Source of the DNA: Bacteroidota bacterium
GTDB lineage: Bacteria > Bacteroidota > Bacteroidia > Bacteroidales > Prolixibacteraceae
Direction: 5' to 3'
Assembly: GCA_023251455.1 (NCBI GenBank)
Contig: JAHEYT010000030.1
Location: forward strand, 62,001 to 126,000
DNA: 64,000 nucleotides
Below are positions 1-9,439 of the stretch, piece after piece (position 1 is the first letter of the stretch; each line of letters opens with the position of its first letter). The notes under the pieces were generated by a model. It had not been told where the DNA came from, did not search any database, and saw only the letters and a program-made list of their open reading frames with translations. The position numbers were made by a program, and so were the translations under genes.

Positions 1-2304
1 AAGTCTCTCAGCTGGACCGACGACATCGAAGTTACACCGTCAGATCATATTATTGCTGCCCAGGGGGGCACAGGCTTGTTTTATAACGATGGTAAAAAAT
101 GGACAAGATTTACCACCCTCAACGGTCTGGCAAGCAATATGGTAACCAACCTTTTTGTAGAAAACGACACATCGATATATATTGCATCTGATAAGGGAAT
201 CACATTTTTCGACGGGAAACAATTTATCCCGCAAATCATTCATCCCGACCTGAACATTCAGCGGGAACGTGGCTTTCTGAACAAATCAGACGATGGCACA
301 CTGTGGATTAACCAGGCCACCCGCGAATGGTACTTATACGATTTCAAAAATACAGATGAAAGTCCAACTGTGTTTAAAACAACTTTCTACCGCAAGGAAA
401 ATAACCCACCAAAAACAAACATTTCATTCTCCGACCGCGAAATTTCGTCTTCCGGAAATGTAATTATCACTTACAATGGGATTGATTTCTGGAATCAGAC
501 ACCATCGGATAAGATTCAGTTTTCATATCGGCTGAATAATGGAGCATGGTCGCCTTTTTCTGAAGAAAAATCAAGCGTTTTTCTGGATTTAGATGCAGGT
601 GATTATTTCATTAATGTTCGTTCGCGTGATTTCGACAACAACATAGAACCAAATGCGGCACAAATTTCGTTTAAGATTTTACCTCCAGTCTATTTTCGAA
701 TCTGGTTTATCCTTACGATTCTTACTTTCCTCGGAATTATTGTTTGGCTGCTCATCCGTTTGTATGCACGAAACAGGCAGATTCACGAATTAGATCAGCT
801 AAAACTTCGGCTTTTCACCGACATTTCGCACGAACTAAAAACTCCGCTTACACTTATTTCGCTGCCACTCCAGAAGTTATTAGACAAAGCCAAAAGAAAG
901 AATGACAACATCGATAGTCTCGAGTTGATATATACAAACGTTCAGCGCCTCAACAACCTGGTAAATCAGGTAGTCGATTTTAGGCGACTGGAAGCTGGTA
1001 AAATTCAGCTTGAACTGAGTCCGGGCGACCTCATTTTGCAACTCCGGAATATATCAGGCTATTACACTCCGTTGGCTCACGAGAAAAATATCAGGTTTGA
1101 ATTTACCTGCAATGTTCAGGAAGTTTGGGCAAAATACGATGCCGACAAACTCGAAAAAATAGTGGTCAATCTGCTTTCAAATGCCTTCAAGTATACTCCT
1201 GAAAATGAAAAAGTGGAGTTAATCGTCCAGGTTGATCCGCCAAACGACAAGCTGCAGTTGTGGGTAAACGATTCAGGACCTGGCATTCCCGAAGAAATGC
1301 AGCAAAACATTTTCGACCGTTTTTATCGTTTGCGAAGTGAAAAATTCAACCGTATTCCGGGCAGCGGCATCGGGTTATCGCTTGTAAAAGAACTCATTAA
1401 CCTTCACCAGGGATCGATTGAAGTGATAAGCGATGGAATACACGGCACCAGTTTTTACGTAATTTTACCATTGGTTCAGGCCGAAAAGGTAACCGAACAA
1501 ACCATCAAACCCAAAGCTGACATCGACCTGGCTCAATTAAATTGGGGAGAAAAAGCATCAGTATTGCTGATTGAAGACGAAGAACTTATGCTTCGTTTTG
1601 TTGCTGACGAACTGAAAAATTATTTCAGGGTAAAAGGCGTTGGCACGGTCGAAAAAGCTTACGAATTGCTCAATACAGAGATGTTTGACCTGATAATTTC
1701 GGACGTGATGCTGCCCGGAATAACAGGTATGGATTTTTGCAAAAGGCTGAAATCTGATCCGGCAACCAGCCACTTACCAGTTATTTTGCTCACGGCACGC
1801 GATTCGGAAGAAGATATTGTGGAAGGACTGAGTACTGGGGCCGACGATTACATTACCAAGCCATTCAAAATGAATGAACTGATTGCGCGATGCTTCAATC
1901 TGATTGAAAACCGCCGTCGCATGAAAGACCGGTTTGCCGATCAGGAAGAGATTGAAGTGAACACTTTTGCCCAGAATCCCGCTGACCTTGAATTTCTGAA
2001 TAAAGCCATTGGGGTGGTATTCGAAAATATTGACAATTCGGAGTTCGATGTGCCGCAGTTCTGCAATTTGATGAACACCAGCAAAACATTATTGTATTCG
2101 AAACTGAAATCGCTGACCGGTCAGTCGGCAACCGAGTTTGTCCGGAACATCAGGCTGAAAGAAGCAAAGAAACTGCTCCTAAATAACGGACATCAACATA
2201 CCATTTCTGAAATCAGCTATCAGGTTGGCTTCAACGATCCGCTCTATTTCTCACGCTGTTTCCGGAAGTACTTTGGGGTTCCACCTTCGGAAATTGGGAA
2301 GTAA
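1..2304 (+). CDS. Hybrid two-component system sensor/regulator (HTCS), 5' truncated
   Basis: The reading frame is open from base 1, so the N-terminus (most of a beta-propeller sensor) lies outside the window. Visible domains in order: the last propeller repeats (WTRFTTLNGLASN, ASDKGITFFDG); a Y_Y_Y domain (about nt 400-680); one membrane helix (about nt 690-765); a HisKA domain with phospho-acceptor His in FTDISHELKTPLTLI (codon 829-831); an HATPase domain (NLLSNAFKYTPENE, DSGPGIP, GSGIGLSLVKEL); a receiver domain with phospho-Asp in IISDVMLPG (codon 1702-1704); and a C-terminal AraC-type helix-turn-helix (about nt 2130-2300). This order is diagnostic of Bacteroidota HTCS proteins, which sense an oligosaccharide in the periplasm and activate nearby polysaccharide-utilisation genes. 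The SusCD/GH36 genes downstream are the natural target, but that link is inferred from position only. Confidence 0.95.
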   Translation, partial: KSLSWTDDIEVTPSDHIIAAQGGTGLFYNDGKKWTRFTTLNGLASNMVTNLFVENDTSIYIASDKGITFFDGKQFIPQIIHPDLNIQRERGFLNKSDDGTLWINQATREWYLYDFKNTDESPTVFKTTFYRKENNPPKTNISFSDREISSSGNVIITYNGIDFWNQTPSDKIQFSYRLNNGAWSPFSEEKSSVFLDLDAGDYFINVRSRDFDNNIEPNAAQISFKILPPVYFRIWFILTILTFLGIIVWLLIRLYARNRQIHELDQLKLRLFTDISHELKTPLTLISLPLQKLLDKAKRKNDNIDSLELIYTNVQRLNNLVNQVVDFRRLEAGKIQLELSPGDLILQLRNISGYYTPLAHEKNIRFEFTCNVQEVWAKYDADKLEKIVVNLLSNAFKYTPENEKVELIVQVDPPNDKLQLWVNDSGPGIPEEMQQNIFDRFYRLRSEKFNRIPGSGIGLSLVKELINLHQGSIEVISDGIHGTSFYVILPLVQAEKVTEQTIKPKADIDLAQLNWGEKASVLLIEDEELMLRFVADELKNYFRVKGVGTVEKAYELLNTEMFDLIISDVMLPGITGMDFCKRLKSDPATSHLPVILLTARDSEEDIVEGLSTGADDYITKPFKMNELIARCFNLIENRRRMKDRFADQEEIEVNTFAQNPADLEFLNKAIGVVFENIDNSEFDVPQFCNLMNTSKTLLYSKLKSLTGQSATEFVRNIRLKEAKKLLLNNGHQHTISEISYQVGFNDPLYFSRCFRKYFGVPPSEIGK

Positions 2305-2329
2305 CCATTTTGACATACTCAATTCATGA

Positions 2330-2390
2330 AATAGCCATGATTTCGCAAACACCAATAGACATGAAGAATAAAGTTTCAATCATGGCTATT
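2330..2390 (+). terminator. Long inverted repeat after the HTCS gene
   Basis: AATAGCCATGATT (2330-2342) is exactly complementary to AATCATGGCTATT (2378-2390), with a 35-nt loop. It lies 25 nt after the HTCS stop and 33 nt before the next start. There is no clear T-run, so it could be a terminator, an mRNA-stabilising hairpin or a regulatory structure. Confidence 0.4.
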
Positions 2391-2423
2391 CCATCTGACT
2401 TTTAAAAAACAATTAATTTACAG

Positions 2424-4946
2424 ATGAAAAACATAATTCACATTTTCCTTTTTTCACTGCTGCTTACCGGATGTTTCAAACCTAAACTTCCAATTACCAC
2501 AGGCGTTTCACAAGAATTGGCTCAATATCGAAAATCCGTAATTTCAGACATTACCTATGACCTTAGCTTTCAGATTCCGGAGCAAAAAGATGAAAAAATT
2601 GAAGGAACAGTCGGTATCCGGTTTAATCTTAAAACTATAACCCAGGATTTACAACTCGACTTTAAAGGCGACACTACCATAAAATACACTGTTTCGTGCA
2701 ACGGAAAAGCCTCAGAAGTTGCAATTCGAAACGGGCATCTGGTCATCAGCAAATCAGATTTAAAAGTTGGAACGAACGAATTAAAACTCAATTTCACATG
2801 TCCCGATTGGTCGCTCAACCGGAATCCGGAGTTTTTATACACCCTGTTTGTTCCCGACCGCGCTTCAACAGCCTTCCCTTGTTTCGATCAACCGGATTTG
2901 AAAGCTCAGTTCAAATTGCAACTTAAGATTCCGCAGGCATGGAAAGCTGTTGCCAATGGATCTATTGAAAAAGAAGAAATTTTGGATTCGGCAAAAACGC
3001 TTAATTTCAAGCTTACCAAACCACTGCCAACCTACCTGTTTGCGTTTTCTGCCGGAAAGTTTGACACCATCAGCCGAACCAGAAACGGAAAAACTTGTGT
3101 ATTGCATCATCGGGAAAAGGAAGAGGAATTGCGAAACAATACCGATTCTATTTTTTCGCTGCTCTTCCATTCTATCGACTGGATTGAAAAATACACGGGT
3201 ATCCCCTACCCGTTCGAAAAATACGATCTGGTGGCCGTTCCATCGTTTCAATACAATGGCATGGAACATCCCGGAGCCACGCTTTACCGGGCATCAAGCC
3301 TGTTTCTGGACGCCAACCCCACTCAGCAGCAATTGCTGAAACGAGCAAACCTGATTGCCCACGAAACGGCACACATATGGTTTGGCGATATGGTAACCAT
3401 GCCCTGGTTCGACGAGGTGTGGCTGAAAGAAGTGTTTGCCAATTTTATTGCCGACAAAGTGGTTACACCAATGTTTCCTGAATTCAACTTCGATCTGCAA
3501 TTTTTGCTGGCTCATTACGATGTGGCTTATTCGGTCGATCGTACTTCGGGAGCCAACGCCATTGGGCAAAAGCTGGCCAACATGAAAGACGCCGGAAGTT
3601 TATACGGATCGATTATTTACCACAAAGCACCCATCGTGATGCGAATGCTGGAGCAAAAAACTGGCGAAGCTGCACTTCAGAAAGGACTTCAGCAATATTT
3701 GACGAAAAATGCCTATGGAAATGCCGGATGGAAAGAGTTGATCGGAATTCTGAATACCGCGCAAACAGATGATTTGCCCCGTTGGTCGGCAAGTTGGGTT
3801 GAAGAAGCTGGCCGACCGCATCTAAAAGCTGCAATTGTTGGAAAAGATCTCGCAATTGAGCAGCACGATTCCCATGAAAAGACCCGTATTTGGCCACAGG
3901 AACTGGATTTGGCTTTTTCTGAAAATGGAAAAATCACTCATCAAAAAATCGTGTTCAATTCAATAAAAACTGAACTTAAAAATGTGTTTTCAGGAGAAAA
4001 ACCTGAATGGATTTACCTCAATTCGAAAGGGAAAGTGTATGGATTTGTAGAACTGGATTCCGCTTCAGTTCATTATTTTCTGAATCATTTTTCGACCTTG
4101 ACTGATGATCTTTTACGGGCTTCTATATTAACCGATCTGACCGAAAACCTGTATGAAAATAAACTCAACACCACTGAATACCTAAATCTATTAATCAATC
4201 AACTGCCACTGGAAAGCAATTCTGTTATATTCGAACGAATGCTCAGTTATTTGGAATCCTGCTACTTATACAAGGCAACTCCCGAACAACAAAGAGCTAT
4301 TCAGGAAAATATGGAGGTGATACTTTGGAAAGAATATGCATCACGAAAAAATCAGCAAACGGCGATAATCAATAGTATCATACGATTATCTCGAACCGAC
4401 AATTCATTATCCAGGCTGGAAAGCTGCCTGAACAATCCATCGCATCATCCGGACATCAAACTGAGTGCCGATCAGCAAAATGAACTGGCTTTTCAACTAG
4501 CGCTGAAACTGCCCGAAAAAGCCAACGAAATTCTGGACAATCAGGAAAATCGAATCTCGAATCCGGATAAAAAGGTGCAGTTTCAGTTTGTGCGAAAAAG
4601 TTTGAATCCTGATAAAGCCGAACGCGACCGCTTCTTCGAATCCCTGCTTCTGGATGGAAATCGTGAACATGAGCCGTGGGTCGATCAGGCAATGGCATTT
4701 TTGAACCATCCAATCCGCGAAAAAGAAAGTCTGGAATACATTCGTCCGGCACTTGATGAGTTGCAGGAAATTCAGCGAACCGGCGATATATTCTTCCCAA
4801 AATCGTGGCTCGATAATTTACTGAAAGGACATAACAGCAAGGAAGCTGCCGCTATTGTGAAACAATTTCTGGCCGATCATCCGAATTATCCTGAAGATTT
4901 AAAGTTGAAGATTTTACAGTCTGCTGACCATTTGCTAAGAAAATAA
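2424..4946 (+). CDS. M1-family zinc aminopeptidase, lipoprotein
   Basis: A predicted 840-residue aminopeptidase that removes N-terminal residues from peptides, anchored in the envelope by a lipid. The signal peptide ends in the lipobox LLTGC (Cys17). The gluzincin signature HETAH is at residues 313-317 and the third zinc ligand Glu336 lies in VWLKEVF, giving the family's HEXXH-X18-E spacing. The substrate-binding GAMEN loop of classical M1 enzymes is replaced by NGMEHPG (about 278-284); Glu is kept. The C-terminal 400 residues are the expected helical region. The start is the only ATG compatible with the signal peptide. The flanking genes concern sugar use, so its placement here may be accidental. 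Family confident; substrate unknown. Confidence 0.9.
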   Translation: MKNIIHIFLFSLLLTGCFKPKLPITTGVSQELAQYRKSVISDITYDLSFQIPEQKDEKIEGTVGIRFNLKTITQDLQLDFKGDTTIKYTVSCNGKASEVAIRNGHLVISKSDLKVGTNELKLNFTCPDWSLNRNPEFLYTLFVPDRASTAFPCFDQPDLKAQFKLQLKIPQAWKAVANGSIEKEEILDSAKTLNFKLTKPLPTYLFAFSAGKFDTISRTRNGKTCVLHHREKEEELRNNTDSIFSLLFHSIDWIEKYTGIPYPFEKYDLVAVPSFQYNGMEHPGATLYRASSLFLDANPTQQQLLKRANLIAHETAHIWFGDMVTMPWFDEVWLKEVFANFIADKVVTPMFPEFNFDLQFLLAHYDVAYSVDRTSGANAIGQKLANMKDAGSLYGSIIYHKAPIVMRMLEQKTGEAALQKGLQQYLTKNAYGNAGWKELIGILNTAQTDDLPRWSASWVEEAGRPHLKAAIVGKDLAIEQHDSHEKTRIWPQELDLAFSENGKITHQKIVFNSIKTELKNVFSGEKPEWIYLNSKGKVYGFVELDSASVHYFLNHFSTLTDDLLRASILTDLTENLYENKLNTTEYLNLLINQLPLESNSVIFERMLSYLESCYLYKATPEQQRAIQENMEVILWKEYASRKNQQTAIINSIIRLSRTDNSLSRLESCLNNPSHHPDIKLSADQQNELAFQLALKLPEKANEILDNQENRISNPDKKVQFQFVRKSLNPDKAERDRFFESLLLDGNREHEPWVDQAMAFLNHPIREKESLEYIRPALDELQEIQRTGDIFFPKSWLDNLLKGHNSKEAAAIVKQFLADHPNYPEDLKLKILQSADHLLRK

Positions 4947-5009
4947 GGAAAAAGAAAGCTGTTGCAGGTTATCGGAAAACGACATTAGCAGAAAATCAAA
5001 TAAGGAAAA

Positions 5010-5044
5010 TACTCACGGGGAGATTTGAAGTCACCCCGTGAGTA
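5010..5044. terminator. Bidirectional terminator between convergent genes
   Basis: TACTCACGGGG (5010-5020) pairs perfectly with CCCCGTGAGTA (5034-5044). The GC-rich stem lies between the ends of the M1 peptidase (plus) and alpha-galactosidase (minus) genes. The right side continues AAAAG, which gives a T-run for minus-strand reading only inside the coding end. Confidence 0.7.
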
Positions 5045-5055
5045 AAAGTTTAAAA

Positions 5056-7224
5056 CTATTTTACTTCGGTAATCTCAATCACCGAACTTGAAAGTTCTGA
5101 GTTGTTTGGCAACGACAAACCAATTTTCATGAGATAATCGCCCGAGAAGGTTTTGCCATCAGCCCTGAATCTGCTGCGCGAATCAGGCATTTTATTGATT
5201 TCTTCAATCTTATAATTTTTCTTCGGATCCAACCCGTTCAATTTCACAGCGGTAAACTGATTAAATGCTCTAGGATGCAACGAATATGAAAACAGAATGG
5301 ATTTAGCCTGATCGACGCTCACATACATCAAAACAGCACGTTCCTGTTCGTATGGCGAAACCAAACGATACAAATCACCCTTCCAGATCAGCTCTTTTAG
5401 CCGTGCATAATTTTGAAGCGCCTGCTTACTGAATTTAAGCTCATCGGCGGTCATTTCGTTTACGCGGATGTCGTAACCCATTTTTCCCATCATCGCCACG
5501 TCAGTACGGTATTTGAGCGATTGTTTGCCCATGGTGGTAATGTGGTTGCACGAGGTAATGCTCGGGAAAAAGTATGAATACCCCCACTGAATAAATACCC
5601 GTTCGTAACCATCGGTATTGTCGCTTGGCCAAAACTCGGTGAAATATTTCAATGCGCCGTAATCGGTGCGTCCGCCACCGCCAGAGCAAAGCATGATTGG
5701 CAGTTTCGGATATTTTGCGCGCAAACGTTCCATCACACGGTAAAAACTGCGGACATATTCAATCTGAACATGCGACTGATTATCCTTCTGGTATGCCGAA
5801 TAAGTGTTGGTCATCATGCGGTTGCAATCCCATTTAATGAATCCAATCTTTGGATTTTTAGTCAGCATATCGTCAACAAGTTTATACACAAATTCCTGAA
5901 CTTCAGGATTAGTCAGGTCGAGTACCAACTGATTGCGGTAATAATGTTCGTCGCGGTTTGGCAGTTTCAGAACCCAGTCGGGATGTTTTTCATACAATTC
6001 GCTCTTTGGGTTCACCATTTCAGGCTCAATCCAGATACCGAATTTCACACCTTTGGCTTCGGCCTGTTCAACCAGATAACCCAATCCGTGTGGCAGTTTG
6101 GTTTTGGTTTCCTGCCAGTCACCCAGACCTGCACGGTCATTAGCACGTGGGTATTTATTTCCAAACCAGCCATCGTCCAGCAAGAAAAGGTCAACGCCCA
6201 AATCTTTGGCACCGCCAAACAGTTCGGTCAGCTTATTTTCATCGAAATCGAAATAAGTGGCTTCCCAGTTATTCAGTAAGGTTAAACGATTGCCATTTCC
6301 ATCCAATAAACCATAATTACGGGCCCAACTGTGGAAATTGCGGCTTGCAAGACCTTTGCCTTGAGCACTGTAAGTGAAAATAAATTCAGGAGTGACAAAA
6401 TTTTCATTGGGTTTCAGGTGATATTCCGAAGCAAACGGATTCATCCCTGAAATCATCCGCAGAGAATTGCTGTTATCAATTTCGAACAGCATCTGAAAAC
6501 TACCCGTCCAACCCAAAGTTCCGGCAATTACTTCTCCTGAATTTTCAGTGGGAGGAGTATTTTTAGCCAGGAAAAATACAGGCGTTTGGTACATATTTGC
6601 ACGTGTACCCAACTTACTGTCGATGGTTTTAATTCCGGCAGTTAGCTGACTTTCTTCCATCCGCATTTCCTGCGCCCAATCGCCATGAAACTGCGTCAGC
6701 CAGTATTTATCGGCATCCCAATGCAACATCGATGAGGCAAAATTGGTCACAGTCACCGGATTTTTTTCCTGATGTTCGATTTCTGTCCAGGTCTTGATGA
6801 TGTTTTCTTTCTGGAATGCAACAAAGTTGAGCCGGACTTCAACCGGATATTTGGAGTCTTTCAGCAAAATAGAAGTGGTGACCACATTTCCGTCGCGGGT
6901 CGTTTTGTCATCAGTCACCAACAATTCGAGCGAGGGGTTTCCATCGTTGTGCAGCATCTTAATGGCTGGTTCGAATAAATTATCGGTTCCCGATGGAACG
7001 TAGGCTTCGTGTTGATTGGGCAGTGTTTTATAATCTTCCGGATTCAACAGTTTTTCACCCAGATAAACCTGATACAACTTTTGATTTTTCCCAACAGAAA
7101 AGACCAAAGAGGTATTATTGGTTTCAATCAGGATTTGTTTTTGAGTCTCTGCCGCTGGCGGAAATTGTGCATAAAGATTTACGACCAATAAGAGCAAGGC
7201 CGAAATCAAAAAATTCTTTTTCAT
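5056..7224 (-). CDS. Alpha-galactosidase, glycoside hydrolase family 36
   Basis: A 722-residue exported enzyme expected to hydrolyse terminal alpha-1,6-galactose from raffinose-type oligosaccharides or galactomannan. A type I signal peptide ends near LYAQ (residue 20). An N-terminal beta-supersandwich precedes a TIM barrel. In the barrel, LLDDGWFG (348-355) and GIWIEPEMVNP are GH36 signatures; the nucleophile is Asp466 in KWDCNR (usually KWDMNR), and the acid/base is Asp535 in WPSDNTD. CSGGGGRTDYG is also a family hallmark. Length matches the family. It lies downstream of susD, separated by a strong terminator, so it probably has its own promoter; GAAAGGTA at 7261-7268 (minus-strand TACCTTTC) is a weak -7 candidate. 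Confidence 0.93.
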   Translation of the reverse strand: MKKNFLISALLLLVVNLYAQFPPAAETQKQILIETNNTSLVFSVGKNQKLYQVYLGEKLLNPEDYKTLPNQHEAYVPSGTDNLFEPAIKMLHNDGNPSLELLVTDDKTTRDGNVVTTSILLKDSKYPVEVRLNFVAFQKENIIKTWTEIEHQEKNPVTVTNFASSMLHWDADKYWLTQFHGDWAQEMRMEESQLTAGIKTIDSKLGTRANMYQTPVFFLAKNTPPTENSGEVIAGTLGWTGSFQMLFEIDNSNSLRMISGMNPFASEYHLKPNENFVTPEFIFTYSAQGKGLASRNFHSWARNYGLLDGNGNRLTLLNNWEATYFDFDENKLTELFGGAKDLGVDLFLLDDGWFGNKYPRANDRAGLGDWQETKTKLPHGLGYLVEQAEAKGVKFGIWIEPEMVNPKSELYEKHPDWVLKLPNRDEHYYRNQLVLDLTNPEVQEFVYKLVDDMLTKNPKIGFIKWDCNRMMTNTYSAYQKDNQSHVQIEYVRSFYRVMERLRAKYPKLPIMLCSGGGGRTDYGALKYFTEFWPSDNTDGYERVFIQWGYSYFFPSITSCNHITTMGKQSLKYRTDVAMMGKMGYDIRVNEMTADELKFSKQALQNYARLKELIWKGDLYRLVSPYEQERAVLMYVSVDQAKSILFSYSLHPRAFNQFTAVKLNGLDPKKNYKIEEINKMPDSRSRFRADGKTFSGDYLMKIGLSLPNNSELSSSVIEITEVK

Positions 7225-7346
7225 GATTTTGAGTAGTTTAATTAGACATAAATTGGCAGTCGAAAGGTATTAAAATTCATCCATAAATTAATTGAGTTTA
7301 TCAATTGATTATTCTATTACAATATCTGGCTAATGCAAAACAAAAA

Positions 7347-7377
7347 TCGCCGCTATTGCATAACACAATAGCGGCGA
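7347..7377 (-). terminator. Rho-independent terminator after susD
   Basis: TCGCCGCTATTG (7347-7358) pairs with CAATAGCGGCGA (7366-7377): a 12-bp perfect stem with a 7-nt loop. On the minus strand it is followed by TTTTTG then TTTTG, so it terminates the SusC/SusD transcript and separates it from the GH36 gene. Confidence 0.88.
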
Positions 7378-7404
7378 AATAATTATGAATAAACCAGATA
7401 ACTA

Positions 7405-9393
7405 CTAATAGTATCCTGGGTTTTGTACTGTTGACAATTCAGGTTTAGGCAACAAGCGGTCAATGAAAGTATTCGGAATTGGACGCAACTTATGGAAATC
7501 TTTAACCATAGGCGCTGCATCCGGATTGTAAAGTTTGGCACGGGCAACTAGGGTTCCAGTCCTTGCCAAATCTTCCCAACGATTTAATTCACCATAAAGT
7601 TCACGACCGCGTTCTTCCAACATCCAATCCACGAACGGATCAAATCCGGTACCTGAAGGAAGTACAGGGGCTTTTACCATAGCCTCGGTAACCAACATGG
7701 CACTAACTGTTGAAGTTGTATTTGGCACACCACCTTCAACCCGGTAAAGTTGGGTTGGTTTAGTTTCACCTTCGGCATAAGCTGCACGGGCACGAACCAC
7801 ATTAATGTATTTCACAGCATTCACAAAGTCACCTTTGCGTCCGTAAGCCTCAGCAGCAATAAGGTACGTTTCGGCTAAACGCATGCGGTGGAAATTCCGT
7901 GATCCTGCCTGGTAGTTCATATCCTGGCGTTGATCATCCATCCATTTCAACATATTCGGGAAGTTGTTGGTGTCGTATTTATCAGCCGGAATATACAAAT
8001 ATGGAGCCTTTGCAATATCAATCAACATTTTACGATAGGCGGCCTCATTAATTACCGTTTGTTTCGGATTTGTTGTTGAATAATCGGTAAGAGCGCCGTA
8101 ATATTTCGATGAAATGTAGATAGCGGTATCACCAGCTTTGAATTTAGGTTTTCCAACCAATTCGGCAGGCGTAGTATAAATTATATCCGTTTTTACTTCA
8201 GCATTTGTCAGAGGGTTAATGTAATAATACTCTTTAGCCCATTTAGGCGCAGTACCGGCATTGTTGCAATAGAAAGCCCATTTAAAGGTTTTGAAAACCC
8301 TTGAATCGACTTTGCGATCCCATAAAGAAGTAATAATCTTTGGATTTGGACGCATACGTTTCCATGGACGACCGTTTACAATATCGCGGGTCATACCTGG
8401 TTTCACATCATACTGGGTAACCCAATATAGGTGCAACTGGTTACCTCCATCAGAGCCTGAACTACCGGCGCCGCTAAAAAGTGCGTCTTTGGTATATTCA
8501 ACATCCCAGATAATTTCCTTCGAGGTTTTTTGATTATTCTGTTCAAAAACATTAGCGAAATTCGACTCCAAAGCAAATTTTCCGGAGTTGATAACTGCTT
8601 CGGAATAAACCGCAGCGCTATCCAAATCGGTAACTTTTCCACCACGAACCGATGCTTCAGAACTGATACGTGTGAGGTAAACTTTAGCCAGCAAATGCGA
8701 TGCTGACCATTTGGTTGCACGACCTCTTTCAGTTTGTTGATAAACATCAGGCAGAACAGCAATAGCAGCTTTTAAGTCGCTAATGATTTGTTTGTAAACC
8801 TCAGCAGCGGTAGCACGTTTGAAATCGGTTACAACTTCAGTCACATTACCTTCAACTATTAATGGTAATCCTCCGTAATGCTGAACCAAATCGAAATAGT
8901 AAAATGCACGCAAGAATTTAAGCTCTGCAATTCTCTGCGTTTTTTGGGCATCAGTCATGTCCGGAACATCGGGCATATACATCAATGCTGTATTGGCACG
9001 GGTAATCGCTTTGTAATTGTTGTTCCAGAATTTATTGATCACATCCTGCTGTGAATTTAACCCACTCAAATATTTGTTGAACGCATCTTTGTTTCCCCCG
9101 TCAGTACCTTCCCATGTAAAGTCGGTACCATACTCAGTCAAACAAAAATAGGCTTCCATGTTTCCCGCAGCAGTACTACCAAAAGCACCTGTTTGATTTC
9201 CTGATTGATTATATGCACCAGTGTACCATCTCATCGCCTGGTAAACACCAGTAACAGCCGATTCCATACCGACCTTAGTTTTAAAATAATCGTATCCTAC
9301 ATCGGTGTACCTTTCCTCTTTCAGGTAATCTTCGCAAGCCGAAAAAGAGAAGATCAGCAGAATTGTGAATATATAATTAGCTATTTTTTTCAT
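7405..9393 (-). CDS. SusD/RagB-family nutrient-binding outer-membrane lipoprotein
   Basis: A 662-residue surface glycan-binding lipoprotein that caps the SusC channel. The signal peptide ends in FSAC (Cys20). The mature part begins EDYLKEERYTD and contains SusD helical TPR-like segments (FLRAFYYFDLVQHYGG is a family hallmark), a late RMRLAETYLIAAEAY segment and the C-terminal ELNRWEDLARTG. It is the second gene of a pair with the SusC homologue 46 nt upstream and ends at a strong terminator. The glycan bound is unknown; alpha-galactosides are inferred from the neighbouring GH36. Confidence 0.95.
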   Translation of the reverse strand: MKKIANYIFTILLIFSFSACEDYLKEERYTDVGYDYFKTKVGMESAVTGVYQAMRWYTGAYNQSGNQTGAFGSTAAGNMEAYFCLTEYGTDFTWEGTDGGNKDAFNKYLSGLNSQQDVINKFWNNNYKAITRANTALMYMPDVPDMTDAQKTQRIAELKFLRAFYYFDLVQHYGGLPLIVEGNVTEVVTDFKRATAAEVYKQIISDLKAAIAVLPDVYQQTERGRATKWSASHLLAKVYLTRISSEASVRGGKVTDLDSAAVYSEAVINSGKFALESNFANVFEQNNQKTSKEIIWDVEYTKDALFSGAGSSGSDGGNQLHLYWVTQYDVKPGMTRDIVNGRPWKRMRPNPKIITSLWDRKVDSRVFKTFKWAFYCNNAGTAPKWAKEYYYINPLTNAEVKTDIIYTTPAELVGKPKFKAGDTAIYISSKYYGALTDYSTTNPKQTVINEAAYRKMLIDIAKAPYLYIPADKYDTNNFPNMLKWMDDQRQDMNYQAGSRNFHRMRLAETYLIAAEAYGRKGDFVNAVKYINVVRARAAYAEGETKPTQLYRVEGGVPNTTSTVSAMLVTEAMVKAPVLPSGTGFDPFVDWMLEERGRELYGELNRWEDLARTGTLVARAKLYNPDAAPMVKDFHKLRPIPNTFIDRLLPKPELSTVQNPGYY

Positions 9394-9439
9394 ATTCTTA
9401 ATAATTTACGTTGTAAATGCTTCTTAAAATGACTTTGTA

